From the NCBI GenBank assembly GCA_013396655.1, contig WBMV01006289.1, positions 2,898,342-2,962,341 on the forward strand: a stretch of 64,000 bases of DNA, written 5' to 3'. The position numbers were made by a program, and so were the translations under genes. Numbering within the stretch: the first letter of the stretch is position 1; each line of letters opens with the position of its first letter. Positions 11,906-24,200 of this stretch are shown here, in pieces. Origin of the DNA: Campylorhamphus procurvoides. Lineage: Eukaryota > Chordata > Aves > Passeriformes > Dendrocolaptidae. Under the pieces are notes generated by a model that was not told where the DNA came from, did no database searches, and was given only the letters and a program-made list of their open reading frames with translations.

Positions 11906-14301
11906 TATTTAAAAATATATTTTCTTAACTCTTGCAGTTTTACCATTGCTTATAAAGAAGTATATTTAATAAAAGACCATAAATTTAAGAGGCTGGAATA
12001 TTTGTAATTCCATTTCACAAGTCCTCTTTGGGCTGGAATAACCTCACAGAATGATCTATAGATTGCCTGTTCAACCTCACATATGCAATATAAAACCTGC
12101 TGAAGTCAACAAGCTTCTTCCTTAAGGATTACACTGGGACATGACTGGTTCTTGGTCTGTACATTGACAGTCTCACAGCACCATATCAAGTTGTGCATGC
12201 TGCTTCTGTCATGGGTTACAGGCCACAGAATGGATCCCTCCCTTCAGCCAAAACCATTTCTATCATGACTGACATCTTAATTAGGCAAATTTGATAACAG
12301 CGATTAAAGATCATATGCCCACAGTGTTATTCCAAGTCTGTTTCCAGCATCAAGACTGAAGCATCACCCAGCAGAATAGTTGCTGTGAGCTTCTGTGATT
12401 GTGAATTTGCCCTCATAACACAAGCTAATCTGAAATGGAAATGTTCTTACTACCCTTCATAGGTAGCCTGATAAACTGGCTCTTCACTAGCACCAAGTCT
12501 GGCTACAGACAGTGCCACTGCAAAAATAGTAATGGTACTATTAACTTAAAACATTGTACTTTACCTTTATCATCAAGTATTGTGAAGGCAGAAACTATGC
12601 ATGAAATGTTATTCCAGTTTGAACACTCTATAATGTAGCACTAGCCTGAACTTAGTCTGTGGGTTTCTACTCTACATATAGCCTCTTCAGAAGCTAAATG
12701 AATCTCAAAACAGATGAAAAAAAATATCTCCCATGGTTAGAACTATTAGCAACAACTTCCATCTACACCATACAAGAAACAAACTAATTGGGATCTGAAA
12801 CACACTTTTTAAATTATTTTCCATAGCTCTAATAATTTGAGATTTAAGGCTTATGAATTTCAGGTGTTCACTGATACAATATGCAGGAAGAATTCATAAA
12901 GTTTTCTAGTGGAAGTATAAAAATATAATTAAAATAATGTTTAATAATAACTAAGTTTCTAATATAACTTATTTCCAAAATATGTATGAAAAATAATTCA
13001 GGAAGATGTGCAAATATAGGTCTTACTTCAGTTGTTGAAAGCTAAGCATATAGTCTTTCTGAATAGAGAATATTTTCCCAAGATGCATCTGTATGTTAAA
13101 TTTGCATTATTATTACTATTTCTGCTTCAGAGGATCTGGGAATTTCAGTCATACACCTGCTAAATCAAGGATTTCTCAGCTTTTCTCCTTCCCTCTCTTC
13201 TGCTGAATACTTCCCACAGCAGTCCCTAGTTTTGTAGCTAGCTTATAAGACTTGACAATTTGGGAATCCCATCCCAGAGAGAGCATATGGGGAGATACTC
13301 AGCAATAATTTCTTAATTTCTTCAAATGTTGACCTCCACAACCCTTTCATTTACTCATTACTGATAAACATAGATACATGTCTATAAAACAGTATTCTTG
13401 CCTCATACGATGTTTGTCTCACTGTGCACATGAAGTTCTAGAAGCACACATGGCCACACAGCAATGGAAAAATCTCTGTCCAGATCAATTCAAAGTCCAA
13501 TTGAAACAGGAAGAAATAACAGTCTGGCCAGAATATTATTTGAAACCTTACAATGTCATGCTAAGACTGTGTCTAAATATTTTTTCCAGACTCAGCGGAG
13601 CTAAAGAAAACCCCAAAACCAACCCACTTCAGGCTGCCGCCCTCCACTATGAGAGTTTGGGAAAACCCTTACTAAATTACCACAGTGGAAAGGGGGCAAG
13701 TTAGCTAATAATTACTGCAAGTCAGGAGTAGTCCTTTAGGGACCCAAGGAAGCTCAACTAGGGGGAAAAAAAATAAAAAAAAAGGAAACGATTAATTTCT
13801 GGCCAAATCAGCTTCTTGAATTGGCTCACCACAGAACTGCTGGAGCACCCAGGCTGGCAGGAAAGGAGGGCACACTTCGACATGACACCAACCTATACAT
13901 ACAATGCATACAGATTGTTATATACAATAACCATCTGTTGCCAAAACTCGGAGCTTTCCCGCCCGCTGGCGCTGTGGTCACTGATGGCACAGTGGCCGTG
14001 CCCCTGCCAGCCCTCCCTCGCCAGCACGGCCGCACCCTCAGACCTGCACTTCAGAGCCACCCCATCCAGTTCTGAGTCACCAGCCACCCGGTTACTGCTC
14101 CTGCCGTGACTAATATTCTCTCCACGCCGCCCCTATTAACGTGATTCTGCACGTTTCCACCAACAGCCCAGGGACTGGTGAGCAAGGCAGCAGATGGTCC
14201 CTAAGGCACATCGCTGCTCCTGCCTGCTATTGCAGTGGTTACGTGACCGGACCCTGAACCATTTGAAGGCTTTGTCATTTTTCTACCCGAGTATTCGCGA
14301 A
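11906..14301. other. Intergenic region upstream of the CAMSAP2 CpG island
   Basis: This is AT-rich sequence grading into GC-richer sequence from about 13,950. The longest open frame (13378-13704, plus) shows no motif I recognise and looks like chance. From 14,100 onward there are short promoter-type motifs such as CCGCCCCT (about 14,125) and TTACGTGAC (about 14,238). These suggest the proximal promoter begins here, but single motifs of this length are weak evidence. Confidence 0.5.
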
Positions 14302-14303
14302 GT

Positions 14304-14311
14304 TATTTATA
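14304..14311 (+). promoter_or_regulatory. TATA-like motif at the edge of the CpG island
   Basis: TATTTATA followed by GGCGCG lies at the upstream border of the island, about 760 bp before the CAMSAP2 start codon. The position and the GC-rich flank fit a TATA box, but the motif could be chance in an AT-rich neighbourhood. Confidence 0.25.
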
Positions 14312-14573
14312 GGCGCGATTTAGAACGGGAGGGACACAGGCCGAGGGCGGGATGCTCAGCCCGCTCCCCGGGCAGCGCTCCGGAGCACGGCCGGCCGGGG
14401 CTGCCCCGCGGCCCCTCCGCCCGCACACCCGGGGCTCACCCCGACCCACCGCTGTGGGCAGCGGCGACGGCGGGCCGGGGACACCGCCCTTGCCCTTGTC
14501 CTTCCCACCGCCCGGCACCGCCGGCGCCCCCTGACCGCGGGGAACACTGCGGACACTGCCGCCGGAGCGGAGC

Positions 14574-14600
14574 GGGGCCCGGCTGGGGCTGGGGCTGGGG
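14574..14600 (+). repeat. GGGGCT hexanucleotide repeat with G-quadruplex potential
   Basis: Four runs of four G lie at 14574-14577, 14585-14588, 14591-14594 and 14597-14600, with loops of 7, 2 and 2 bases. This meets the usual pattern for an intramolecular G-quadruplex on the plus strand. The last three runs form a short TGGGGC tandem repeat. It lies within the probable CAMSAP2 promoter, about 50 bases before the assembly gap. Confidence 0.7.
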
Positions 14601-14650
14601 CTGAGCCTGCCGGCGCTCCCGAGGCCAGACCCACCTCGAGTGGCCCCGAG

Positions 14651-14723
14651 NNNNNNNNNNNNNNNNNNNNNNNNNNNNNNNNNNNNNNNNNNNNNNNNNN
14701 NNNNNNNNNNNNNNNNNNNNNNN
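14651..14723. other. Assembly gap (73 N)
   Basis: 73 undetermined bases lie inside the CpG island. The length is not a round default, so it may be an estimate. Flanking sequence is extremely GC-rich, a common cause of coverage loss. Any reading frame drawn across it is unreliable. Confidence 0.99.
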
Positions 14724-15034
14724 CTGCGGGGGCCCTGCCGGCGGGGCTGGCGGCCGCCCGGCGCTCGCAGCCCTGGCCGCGGGGTGTCCCCGGGGAACGC
14801 GGGGCCGGGGGCATCCTCCCGGAGGCGGGGGGACGGCGGCGGGACTGAGCTGAGACAAAGAGCGAGGAGGAGGAGGAGGAAGAGCACGCTCGGGCTCGGC
14901 TACATTCCTGTGCGGAGAAGGGCGGGAGGCGGCGTTAGCCCTTTACGGACAGCTGGGTCCGGCGCTGCCCTCAGCTGCTGTCGGCGCATTTGCAGCCCGC
15001 TCTCCCGGCCCTGGGAGGAGCAGGAGGAACAACC

Positions 15035-15040
15035 ATGTAA
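15035..15040 (+). promoter_or_regulatory. CAMSAP2: Start-stop element (ATG-TAA) in the CAMSAP2 5' leader, overlapping a splice-donor motif
   Basis: AACAACCATGTAAGTTCC holds an ATG followed directly by TAA, with A at -3. It lies 31 bases before the main start codon and in the same frame, so the TAA also closes the main frame upstream and supports 15071 as the true start. Start-stop elements in leaders are known to stall ribosomes and lower downstream translation. The same bases read CAT|GTAAGT, a strong match to the 5' splice-site consensus, so the site could instead, or also, be the donor of an alternative leader exon. Confidence 0.5.
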
Positions 15041-15070
15041 GTTCCGAATTGCCGGGGGTCCTGTGAGAAG

Positions 15071-15209
15071 ATGGGGGATGCCGCAGACGCCAAGGAGATG
15101 AGGAAGACTTTCATTGTTCCTGCCATCAAACCCTTTGACCATTATGATTTCTCTCGAGCGAAAATCGCCTGTAATCTGGCCTGGCTGGTGGCCAAAGCCT
15201 TTGGGACAG
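15071..15209 (+). CDS. CAMSAP2: CAMSAP2 coding exon 1 (residues 1-46 plus one base)
   Basis: The exon opens at an ATG in strong context (GAGAAG before, G after) and encodes the conserved N-terminal segment with motifs TFIVPAIKPFDHYDFS and IACNLAWLVAKAFGT. It ends GGG ACA G before the donor GTAGGT at 15210, splitting a Glu codon that is completed by AA at the start of exon 2. The 139-nt coding length and the phase-1 junction fit the exon 2 frame exactly. This N-terminal segment precedes the CH domain; I know of no separate catalytic or binding function for it. The 5' UTR part of the exon extends left into the CpG island by an unknown distance. Confidence 0.95.
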
Positions 15210-18200
15210 GTAGGTGGCGTCTCCTTCTTCCCTTTCTTTGATGCCGGTTCTTGTTTGGTTGCTTCGCTACTGAGGACGTGCGAGCCCTTCCCTGAGGAGC
15301 TGGGAAAGGGGAGTAGGAGATGTGTGAGAAGTGGTTTCGGTCTGTTCCCATATCTTTAAGATCCCTTACGCCTTGTCGCGGTATTTTTTTGTTTGTTTGT
15401 TTGTTTTCTTTGGTTTTTCTTTAATTATTACCCTTAGTCTTCATAGAGTAGTCCTACTATTTCCATTAGTGAGTAATTGTGTGTATTGGCGCTTATACAA
15501 TTTTATTTGAGGAATCGAACTCCGTAAATGGTATTTTATTTATTACCTGAGTCACACTTCTAGAATGCGAAAAAACACCAGCAATCCACGTTTGTCTGTC
15601 GTCTTGATATTTTTCCTAGTGTTATTTAGGTGCTGAATTGGGGGCTAGCAATGGAAATGGATGCATGCTGTTAGCTTTGACATGTGTGACAGTAGCCTGT
15701 AGCCATTTGAGTGGTTAAGCAAAAAGAACGGTTTCAGGAAAAAGAGTATTTAATGCCAGGTTTTGGCCTTCACAACACAGAAGGCTCTTCTTGTCTGTAA
15801 GTGTAAATGGAATTGATTGTAATGCCTCCAAAAGGCATCAGTGCTCCGTCTTTGAAAACCTGGGCCTTGAGGAATACCAGACCTATTATTCTGTGCCTGA
15901 AATACTGTTGGGCCCTGAGGAATACCAGACTTGCATAGGTCTTCTGAGAGAAGCATTTTGAAAATTTACCAAGCTGCTTTTTTTTTTAATTTTTTTTAAT
16001 AGCGGTAGTATATTAATCATTTAATTTTCTGTGGATTAAAAATAATGGGTTGTTTTGAAAGGTGAGTTAAATATTAACAGTCCATGTTTTTACCCCTCTT
16101 TTTTGTAGAATAACAGGAAAAGGTTTCTCCTTCTGGATTTTTGCACCTTTTACGTTTAGGGCCAGGCCTTCATTATGTGTTTGGACAGGGTTAAAGGCAT
16201 ACCTTTATGCTGCCTCTGGGAACTGATGATATTTGATGTGCTGCTTCCAAAAAGGCACTTTTAAAGTACTTGAATCTAGTGAAATTTCACTAAGTGCAGT
16301 AGCTACTGGAATAAAGTGCATATTCATCACTTTAGAAAGCAAAAAAGGTCAAAATACTGTTTGCATATGAAGTTTTGTCCATAAACTCTGCTTACTTTTC
16401 TTTGAGAAATCTGGGCAAATATGCAGTACTTTATATGGCTTTATTAGCTATGCAGACATGAGAGGTAAAATAGTATTGGGATTTCTTGGAAGTACTTAAT
16501 TTGACATTTTCAGAGATCTTGTATTTCCATGTAGCTTGGTTCTATAGGCTTTACTCATGGGATTCTGAGTGTACAATGTTTGTGCAATTATATAATCCAG
16601 CATTCTAATCTGAAAACCTTTTTGTATTGGAGTTTGACAGATTCTCAACCTATGGTTGAAATGTCTTCATTTATACTGCTAGAGTTTCTATTGGATGTGT
16701 AAAGCTGTTTGCAGGGCACCTTTCTGCCACTTTCTGTAAAAAGTGTGATCCAAGCGAAATTCCTTTACTTTGTCTCTTCGTTACTGGGATTGTTGTGAGG
16801 TGCACAAATGAAACATGTTTAGAGGAGAGAATTGTTCCATCTGCTTTCTAAATACTGCAGCAATGTAATAGTAGGAAGAGAGGTAAACATACACAATTGT
16901 AATGTTTCAGCTTTCAGATCTCTCACTAGGTTAATATAACTAGCAACCTCAAAGAAGAGTCTGTGGCTGAGGTAGGGAAAAACAGTATACAGGATTTGCA
17001 TGTCTGCAGTACAAATGCTTCCTTTATACTTGGAGTGAAAAAAAGAACTGACCTTCACCTTTTCCAAGAAGGAAGGAAGTTTGGGTTTGTTAAATTATTT
17101 TAGTTCTTGGGAGTAGATCACAACCTCAGTCTTCTATCTATTGCTATATACATTTGTACAAAGGAAATACAAAGGATGATTAGTGTGTTTATAGAGTCCC
17201 CATTTTATTTCTTTTTTTATCCTTGAAATGTTGCAGTTCCTAAATTGGACAGGGGAAGGGGTTTCCCCCCCCCCACCCCCGTACCCTCTCTGAAACAAAG
17301 TAACACTGCTCCTTTTGATAAATAAAAAGGATAGGTTGTTACAATCATGTACCATTGAAGAAATCTAAATCTTTATGTATCAAATGGACATATCTTTTGG
17401 GGCAGGTCTTTCACATGCATATTTTAAAAGCCTATTTTAATACAATCAAAATTGTAGCTACAGCTTGGTTACATGTTGTGGAGAGAATTCACTCTTGAAA
17501 AAAAAAATAGGTACTGTTTATTAACGTTAGTAGTGACTTTTGGTGTTTGATACTTATGAACAAAAACTGAGAACCAAATTGTGTATTGCTATTGTCCTTG
17601 GTGAAACAACAAGTACACAGTTTGGCCCACAACACAAGCAGGTGAAAATAAGTTGTCTTATTAGTGAGGTGTATTAAGAGAGTAAGTATAATAACAGTCA
17701 CGTTGAAGGTATCTTGTATGAGGAATTTTTAAGAAATACCATCTGAAAATAGAATTCATATTTAAGTGTTGAGGCAATGTAAGATTTTGTGCCTTGATGT
17801 TTTGCTGGAAGGACAATATGTCAATGTTAGGACATACCAGATTAAATGTTTTGTAATAACCAAATTGTTTAAGTGACATGAGTTGCAGTAACTGAAAGAG
17901 GGGGAAATTCACAAAAAGTGTGAAGTATGAAAGGGGGAATGTTTGACCTTGGAAATTAAATCTGAAAAGATTTAATTTTAGCCTTAACTCCCAATGCTGG
18001 CAGTGAACCATTTCAGTATAGAAAAACTGCTGTCCAAAGAACTGTTTGAACTGTATAGACACACTATCCTTCAACTTTAAAGAATAACAGGATCTATTTC
18101 ATGGGAGAAAGTTGAAAAATATCTGGATGTTGTGGTACTCTGTGCCCTTTTCATTTCTGAAACAACAGAAGAGGATTTAGTTATTTTGAAATGTGAAGTT

Positions 18201-21200
18201 TTTGCCTTCTCACTCTACTATACTCATAGAAAATATGCCTGGAAAATTTGTTGTCCATCCGCCATCCTAAAGACAGGCTGAGCTAAATATATATCATTCC
18301 TGACAGATGTTTGTTTAGACTGTTTTTTGAAAATCTCTAATTATAGTGATTCCACAGTATGTCTGCTAGTCAATTCAAACCTTACTTATCTGTAAATGTT
18401 TGAACAGAATCTTGATGTCTTTTACTACACTGTTAACCTGTTAACCTCTTCCTAGTGTGTGTGGAAATGGGGGCCACCTCACCTTTTTGTAACACCTTCC
18501 ACATAATAAAAGCAGTGTCTCCTTTCTCTTCTGCTGTTCAGACAAAACAGACTTTTTCATTTTTTGTAAGTCAAACTTTTTTCTCTCTGTATTTTGGTGG
18601 TTTTGCAGGGTTTGGGGGTTTTTTGTTTCTTTTTTTCATGTATTTTTTCTGTGGTTGGTTTGCATGAGTTCTGGACTTAAATCTAGATCTAATGGTCCAG
18701 CTAAACCATGGCTAGTACAAGGTATATTTGAAAAACTACTTCACCTTTCCAACCTATAATACTCTCATTTATTCACTAAAATATGATGTTTGTCATTTTT
18801 GCATCAGCCTAGAGTTGTTGACTCATCCAGTCTGTGATTCACTGTAGCTCTGTATCTTTCTCTGCAGAACTGCTGCCTACTCAGTTGTTCCCATCTTGTA
18901 ATTGTACTGTTGTAGGTTCCTGCTTTGCAGCTATACTTACATAACTACACCCTATTTTCAAACCACTTCTTCCACTTATCAAAATTATCTTGAATTATAA
19001 TTTTGTCCTCCAAAGTGCTTTCAATCCTTTTGTAGCTTGCAATTGCTTCTCTAGAACCTTGTCTAGCATGAAAAAAGATGTGAATTCTTGAACATGGTCT
19101 TCCCGTTTGGTAGGAAACTTCTGAGTACTCTTGGAAGATAGTTTTTCAGACAGATTTTTATCCAATTTTTAGTTACTAAATTAAGAATATTTCTGTGTAT
19201 GATTCTCAGAAAATTATGGGTGCAGTTTTAAAGTCAAGTGAAATCTGTTGCTGTTCTATCCATACAATGTATTATCCTGCTACAGTAATAAATTTTGCTG
19301 GTTACCATGAGTTTTGAGGGTTTTTTTTTTACCAGAATATACTAAAAACTAAATAAAAGCTGCACAAGTCTGAGTGCCTGTCCTTATAGTTGTTGTGTTT
19401 TCTGCAGTCAAAATAGAATAGTCCATCTACCTTTTAACATTAAATTTTTCCTTTATAGGTGCTTAAAGCAATAGATTTCAAATTGCATCATCTGCAACTA
19501 AATGTTACCCAAGAAACTTAAAAATAGCTCTCTCAATGATTAATATTTTCAGAATTCATACGCATCTACTTACTGCTGTTTGCACATGTTGCCAGTAGAA
19601 CCATGAAGGGAGGAAGGGAGGAAATGAACTCTGTGTATCTGTTAGAAACAAGTTGTAGCTAAATACTATCATATGTTATGTTGGGTGCTGCGGGCCAGAA
19701 CACATTTTAGTCTTTTTCTAGCAGAACTAATTTCTTTACTTTTACTCATGGTGGCAGCAGCAAAACCTTGTAGAAGAGTTTGGAGTACAACAGAAAATGT
19801 TTGAGGTTCTTGTGAGAAATTTTTTTATTATATTCCTTCATCTCTCTAAAATAGTTGCTGGCAAATTGATACTTCACTAAGTCCTACTAAATTCAATTGA
19901 TTAGACTAATAATCTACTGGGATTTTCTACTTAGAAGGTGATTGTATCACTCCTTTCTGTAGTACATACTTGAAACATACTTTGACTGTAGGTCACTTTT
20001 TTTTAAAGTAAATACCTAAAATTGTGTAAGCCTCTAGATCTGTTAGGTTTAGCAGTCATCTGAATTTGTAGGCTGTGCATGTAGGAACGTGCAGAAGGTG
20101 ATTAGTAAGTTAACAGTTGCAGGATTCTTAGTACATGGTGTACCTCCATTGGAGTAGATAGCTTAGAATCTGTTTGTTCAATGAGTTCATGCCATTGACC
20201 TTATTTCTAGCCTATTTGCCTTTACAACTGTAAGTGCTTGTCTGAAGAATGTTATAGATCTGACAGAGACTGTAGCCAAATGCTCACCAATGTCAGGTGA
20301 CAAGATTAAATACATTTCTTCTACCTGTACCTGGCTTGTCTTTACATTTCTTGACCATCATTGCAGTCACTACTGCAGATATATTTTAACTTCCTCCCTT
20401 TTTCCCCATGATTTAGGGTAATCTGTTGGGTTACTTTAATGACTCCATCTGTAAAGGTGGCTCTCATTCACACTTGAAGAGTATTTATCTGCTACTGATC
20501 AGGAATGTATCACTTTTCCAATATGAGATGTTATGTAATTTCCATACTACAACTAGCTGGAGGGTTTTGATGAGCACATCTGGATACAATTCCACCCCTG
20601 AAATTAGTGACTCTTAACTACTTGCTCTGCTAAACCCAGGGCTCAGAATGAGTGTTTTTGCTGGTCCATTCTGCAAAACGGTGGGGGTGGAAAAATCACT
20701 CAAGAGTTCATAAGAGAAATACAGTGAATTCTTTGTCCCCCACCTCTTATTTTTTTGTCCCCTTGGACAATACATTATTACTGGATCAGGTGGCAGTAAT
20801 ACACCTTTCTGGTACAGAGTTGAAATGTAGTGTTGGAAATCTATTTGCCAAATAAGAGTTGTATAGTTCTAGCTGTTTCCTACCTGGTTTATTCAACTAG
20901 AAGCAGTCTTAAACTAAGAGAACCTGTAAACAAGACCCCAAAGCAGATGTGTCCATTCAAGTCCATCTAGTTATAACTGGCAAAAAGTTTTCTTTGGCTT
21001 AATAAAGCCTAGCAATAGTTCAAGAAGAAACCATTTATCTTCAGATTTCTGAAACAGTCTTTTTCCACATTCCATAGGCTACTTAAATCATAACTTGTCT
21101 ATAACAGTCATCAGGGTGCTAGCTGGGTGAGATAGAAGTATAGTTAAACTATTATCTTTACATTTCTCATAACTTGCCTCTCCCGAAAATAAGTTCTGAA

Positions 21201-24200
21201 GGCATTTATGTTAATAAGAATTGATCCCATTATTACCAGGGTTAATTCTAAGTCATTCTTTTGTTTATGACAACCTGAATCAATACGCAGGTTTTAATAA
21301 GATAGATGCTAATGTTTCCATTTTAATAAGAAATGCCAGTACCAGATGCATTCCGTAGGTTTTGTGAGGAGTGCTTCCTATTGTGCTACTGAAGACAGAA
21401 TATTGGATGGGATAGACAATTAGTGTGACCCAGAAGAGCATTTCTTACGTGATTCTCAGAGTTCAATAAACAACTGAAGTCTGATTAGGGTATGAGGGTA
21501 GAGCCTGTGCATATTTATTCCTTAAATGTTTTGGGTCTTTGATTTGTTGTATTGTTGTTTGGCTTTTGGTGTGTTTTTTTTTTTTTTTTAGGGGGTGGCT
21601 TTTAATAAGGAATCCCTTTTAAGTGCAGAACAACTATTGGAACAGTGGATAGTGGTCTATTTTTGTATCATCTAGAGACAGGAGGCTGGAGTCTGTTTAT
21701 TCGTAGTACTTCTGTGATGGTAAGTCCAAGAATCTCTCAGGTTCAGCTTAGCAAGGTGGACAAAGTTAATAATGGTTATACTGAAATTGAGTCTGCTGTA
21801 AATTTGTAGAGGTTGACCTTCCAGATACTTGCTCCTAATTAGGAGTACACCTGCTTGCTAGCCAAGAACTAAGTAGCAGACTGATTCAACAAACAAAGAA
21901 GTAAAGTCTTCCAAGGAGTAATTTACACTTATCTCAGCAGAGAGTTTTGTTTATATAACAGCTATTAAAGGTAAATTCAGGAGTGGTATCCATGAATTAT
22001 TTTTAGATTATTCTTTCCCTTTAAAATGGTCTGTTTAAACGGAAAATTAAGTTACATTTCTATTTCATAGCAGGAAGTGTTCTCGTCTTGTCTGGAATAG
22101 AGTTATTTTTTCCTGGTAGCTGGAACAGTTCTGTGTTTTGGGTTCAGCATGAGAATACTGTTGATAACACATCAGTGTTTTAGTTGTGACTCAGCAGTGC
22201 TTACTCTCAGTCAAGGACTTCTCAGTGTCTCACTCTGCCAGTGAGAAGGTGCACATGAAGCTGGGAGGGAGCGAGGCCAGGACAGCTGCCCTGAACTGGC
22301 CACAGGGATGTTCCAAACCATAGATCATCCTGTGCAGTATAAACTGGGGGAGTTGGCTGGCTTGGGGCTGAGCAGCAGCCTATATTTTTTTTCCTTTTAT
22401 CACTAGTATTACTGTTGTAATATTTTACTTTATTTCAATTATTGAATTGTTCTTAGTGCACAGCAAGTAGCTGGGCCTCTCAGTTGCTGCTGGGGTTAAA
22501 CCACAACAAGGAGCAATAATAATCCCTTGTTTGCTTTAAAGCTTGGAATAAGCCCTTTAACTTTTTATTTATTTTTTTTATTCTCTAAAGAGAACATCTG
22601 CATGACTTATGATTCCATTATAATTTATGAAAAATTACCTGAAGATGTGTTGAATGCTTTTTTGAAGTTAGCCTGATTGTTAAATTCATGCTACTGTTTT
22701 AGGCTAATGTGGTATTTATTTCCTTTTTGTTATTTTCCCTGCATGTTGAACTTGTCCATTAGCTTCAATTATTCTCTTCATAGATTGGTATTTACAAAAT
22801 TAAAAATATAAAAATTATATCCAAAATTGCAATCTGTGGTCCTGTTCTAAAGTTCCAGGGTAAAAACAAAATAGAGTGATCATCTAGTTTAGTCTCCTTG
22901 TCCAAGAAAAACCAGCCTCAGAGTTAGAAGAGGTTTCTCAGGTCCTTGTTCAGTTTTGAAAGTCCCTGTGGATGGTAGTTTCACAGCTGGGTCCCTCAAC
23001 AACCTGTACCTGTGCTCTGGTGGTCTCTCTTTGAAGAATTTTTTCCTTTGGTCAGCTCATGACCACTGCTTTTTTAGCACTTCACCGCAAAGTCCAAGCC
23101 TGCCTACGGCTTCAAAACCTGCCTGTTGGGTGCTGGAAGAGTGCAGGTAGTCCTCCACTGCCTCTCCCACAATACACCCAGTTCCCCATGTCTCATCTGT
23201 ATTTCATGTGTTCAGCTCCCTGAACTCGGTGTCTCCGATATACCCCTGTAATATAAATTACCACAGATTTCAAAGTCAAGTGGTACTTTATGGCAGTATG
23301 TGCAACAAGGTATTTATTTTAAAACTGGCTATTTACCTCAGAGTTTAATCTTGAAAGTCTCCTCTTGAAAGCTGGGCAAAGGAAAGGGAATGGTAAAATG
23401 CACATATTGGGGATTAGTGTTGAGATTCTTTTCTCTCTAACAGAGCCGGTTTAAGCAATCTCCAGTCCTGCCAGAATTGTTAATAAAGGCTTTTGACCCT
23501 GCTCATTGTTCTGGTAATCTGCTGAGAACTGGACTTAACCTTGAAATTCCCTTCCATGGGACTTCAGAGGCAGCACATGCCAATTCTGGAAGGACTTTTA
23601 CTTTGCGATGGAAGTTTTCTCTATCTGTTACCTACCTGATGTGCTTTTCTTTTCCCCAAAAATCTCTAGTGTGAGAACACAGTTTGACTCTACTATCAAA
23701 AGCTATTCTGATATCAAACAGTTTGATACAAGTTATGAAGCGGGGCACAGTGCCTGTGTTTCTGTCTGTGTGGAGGGAACTCTGACAGGAAGTTTTGTAA
23801 AGACTTCTGATCTTGTTGCAGCAGAGATTCCTTGTTTGTGCACTTTTCATATTTCTATACATTCAGAATTTGTCTGTAGCCACAGTTTCTCTTCCTAGCC
23901 TCTTGTTTCTGTATTCTGTTTTTCTGATAGATTTCTTTTCCGGTTTTATTTTTATGAACACCAGTAAGTTTCTCCTCCAGATTTAGTTTTGTAAACACCA
24001 ATGAAGTAAAAGAAATGGCATACATCTTATTTTGTGTTTTTCTGTGTTTTTCAGAAGCAGACGTATCTTTAATAAGTATTTCTATTTGCCTTTGCTAGTG
24101 CCAATTTTTTTTATTATTTTTTTAAGAGTATTGAGTCTTTAATTACTAAATCCCAGTAGTTGATATCCTGTGGATATAGTTGTTGTCTCTTAATCTTGTC

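Larger units (their letters stand above)
14302..15070 (+). promoter_or_regulatory. CAMSAP2: CpG island: probable CAMSAP2 promoter and 5' UTR
   Basis: This is the only long GC- and CpG-dense stretch in the middle of the window, and it ends at the first coding exon of CAMSAP2. It contains a 73-base assembly gap, a G-quadruplex-capable GGGGCT repeat, GGA/GAG repeats around 14,865-14,885 and a CATTCCT (TEAD/M-CAT type) motif at about 14,903-14,909. The transcription start cannot be fixed from sequence. A TATA-like TATTTATA at 14304-14311 marks the AT-rich edge, but a dispersed TATA-less start is equally likely for a housekeeping-type island. The segment just before 15,071 is presumably 5' UTR. 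Confidence 0.75.

Noticed and set aside
13378..13704. 108-codon plus-strand frame upstream of the CpG island
   Set aside because: No recognised motif, no splice context and no relation to the CAMSAP2 N-terminus; such lengths occur by chance in a window this size.
14303..14887. Long minus-strand and plus-strand open frames across the CpG island
   Set aside because: They run through 73 N and owe their length to GC-rich composition with few stop codons; low-complexity Pro/Arg/Ala/Gly products are typical of CpG islands.
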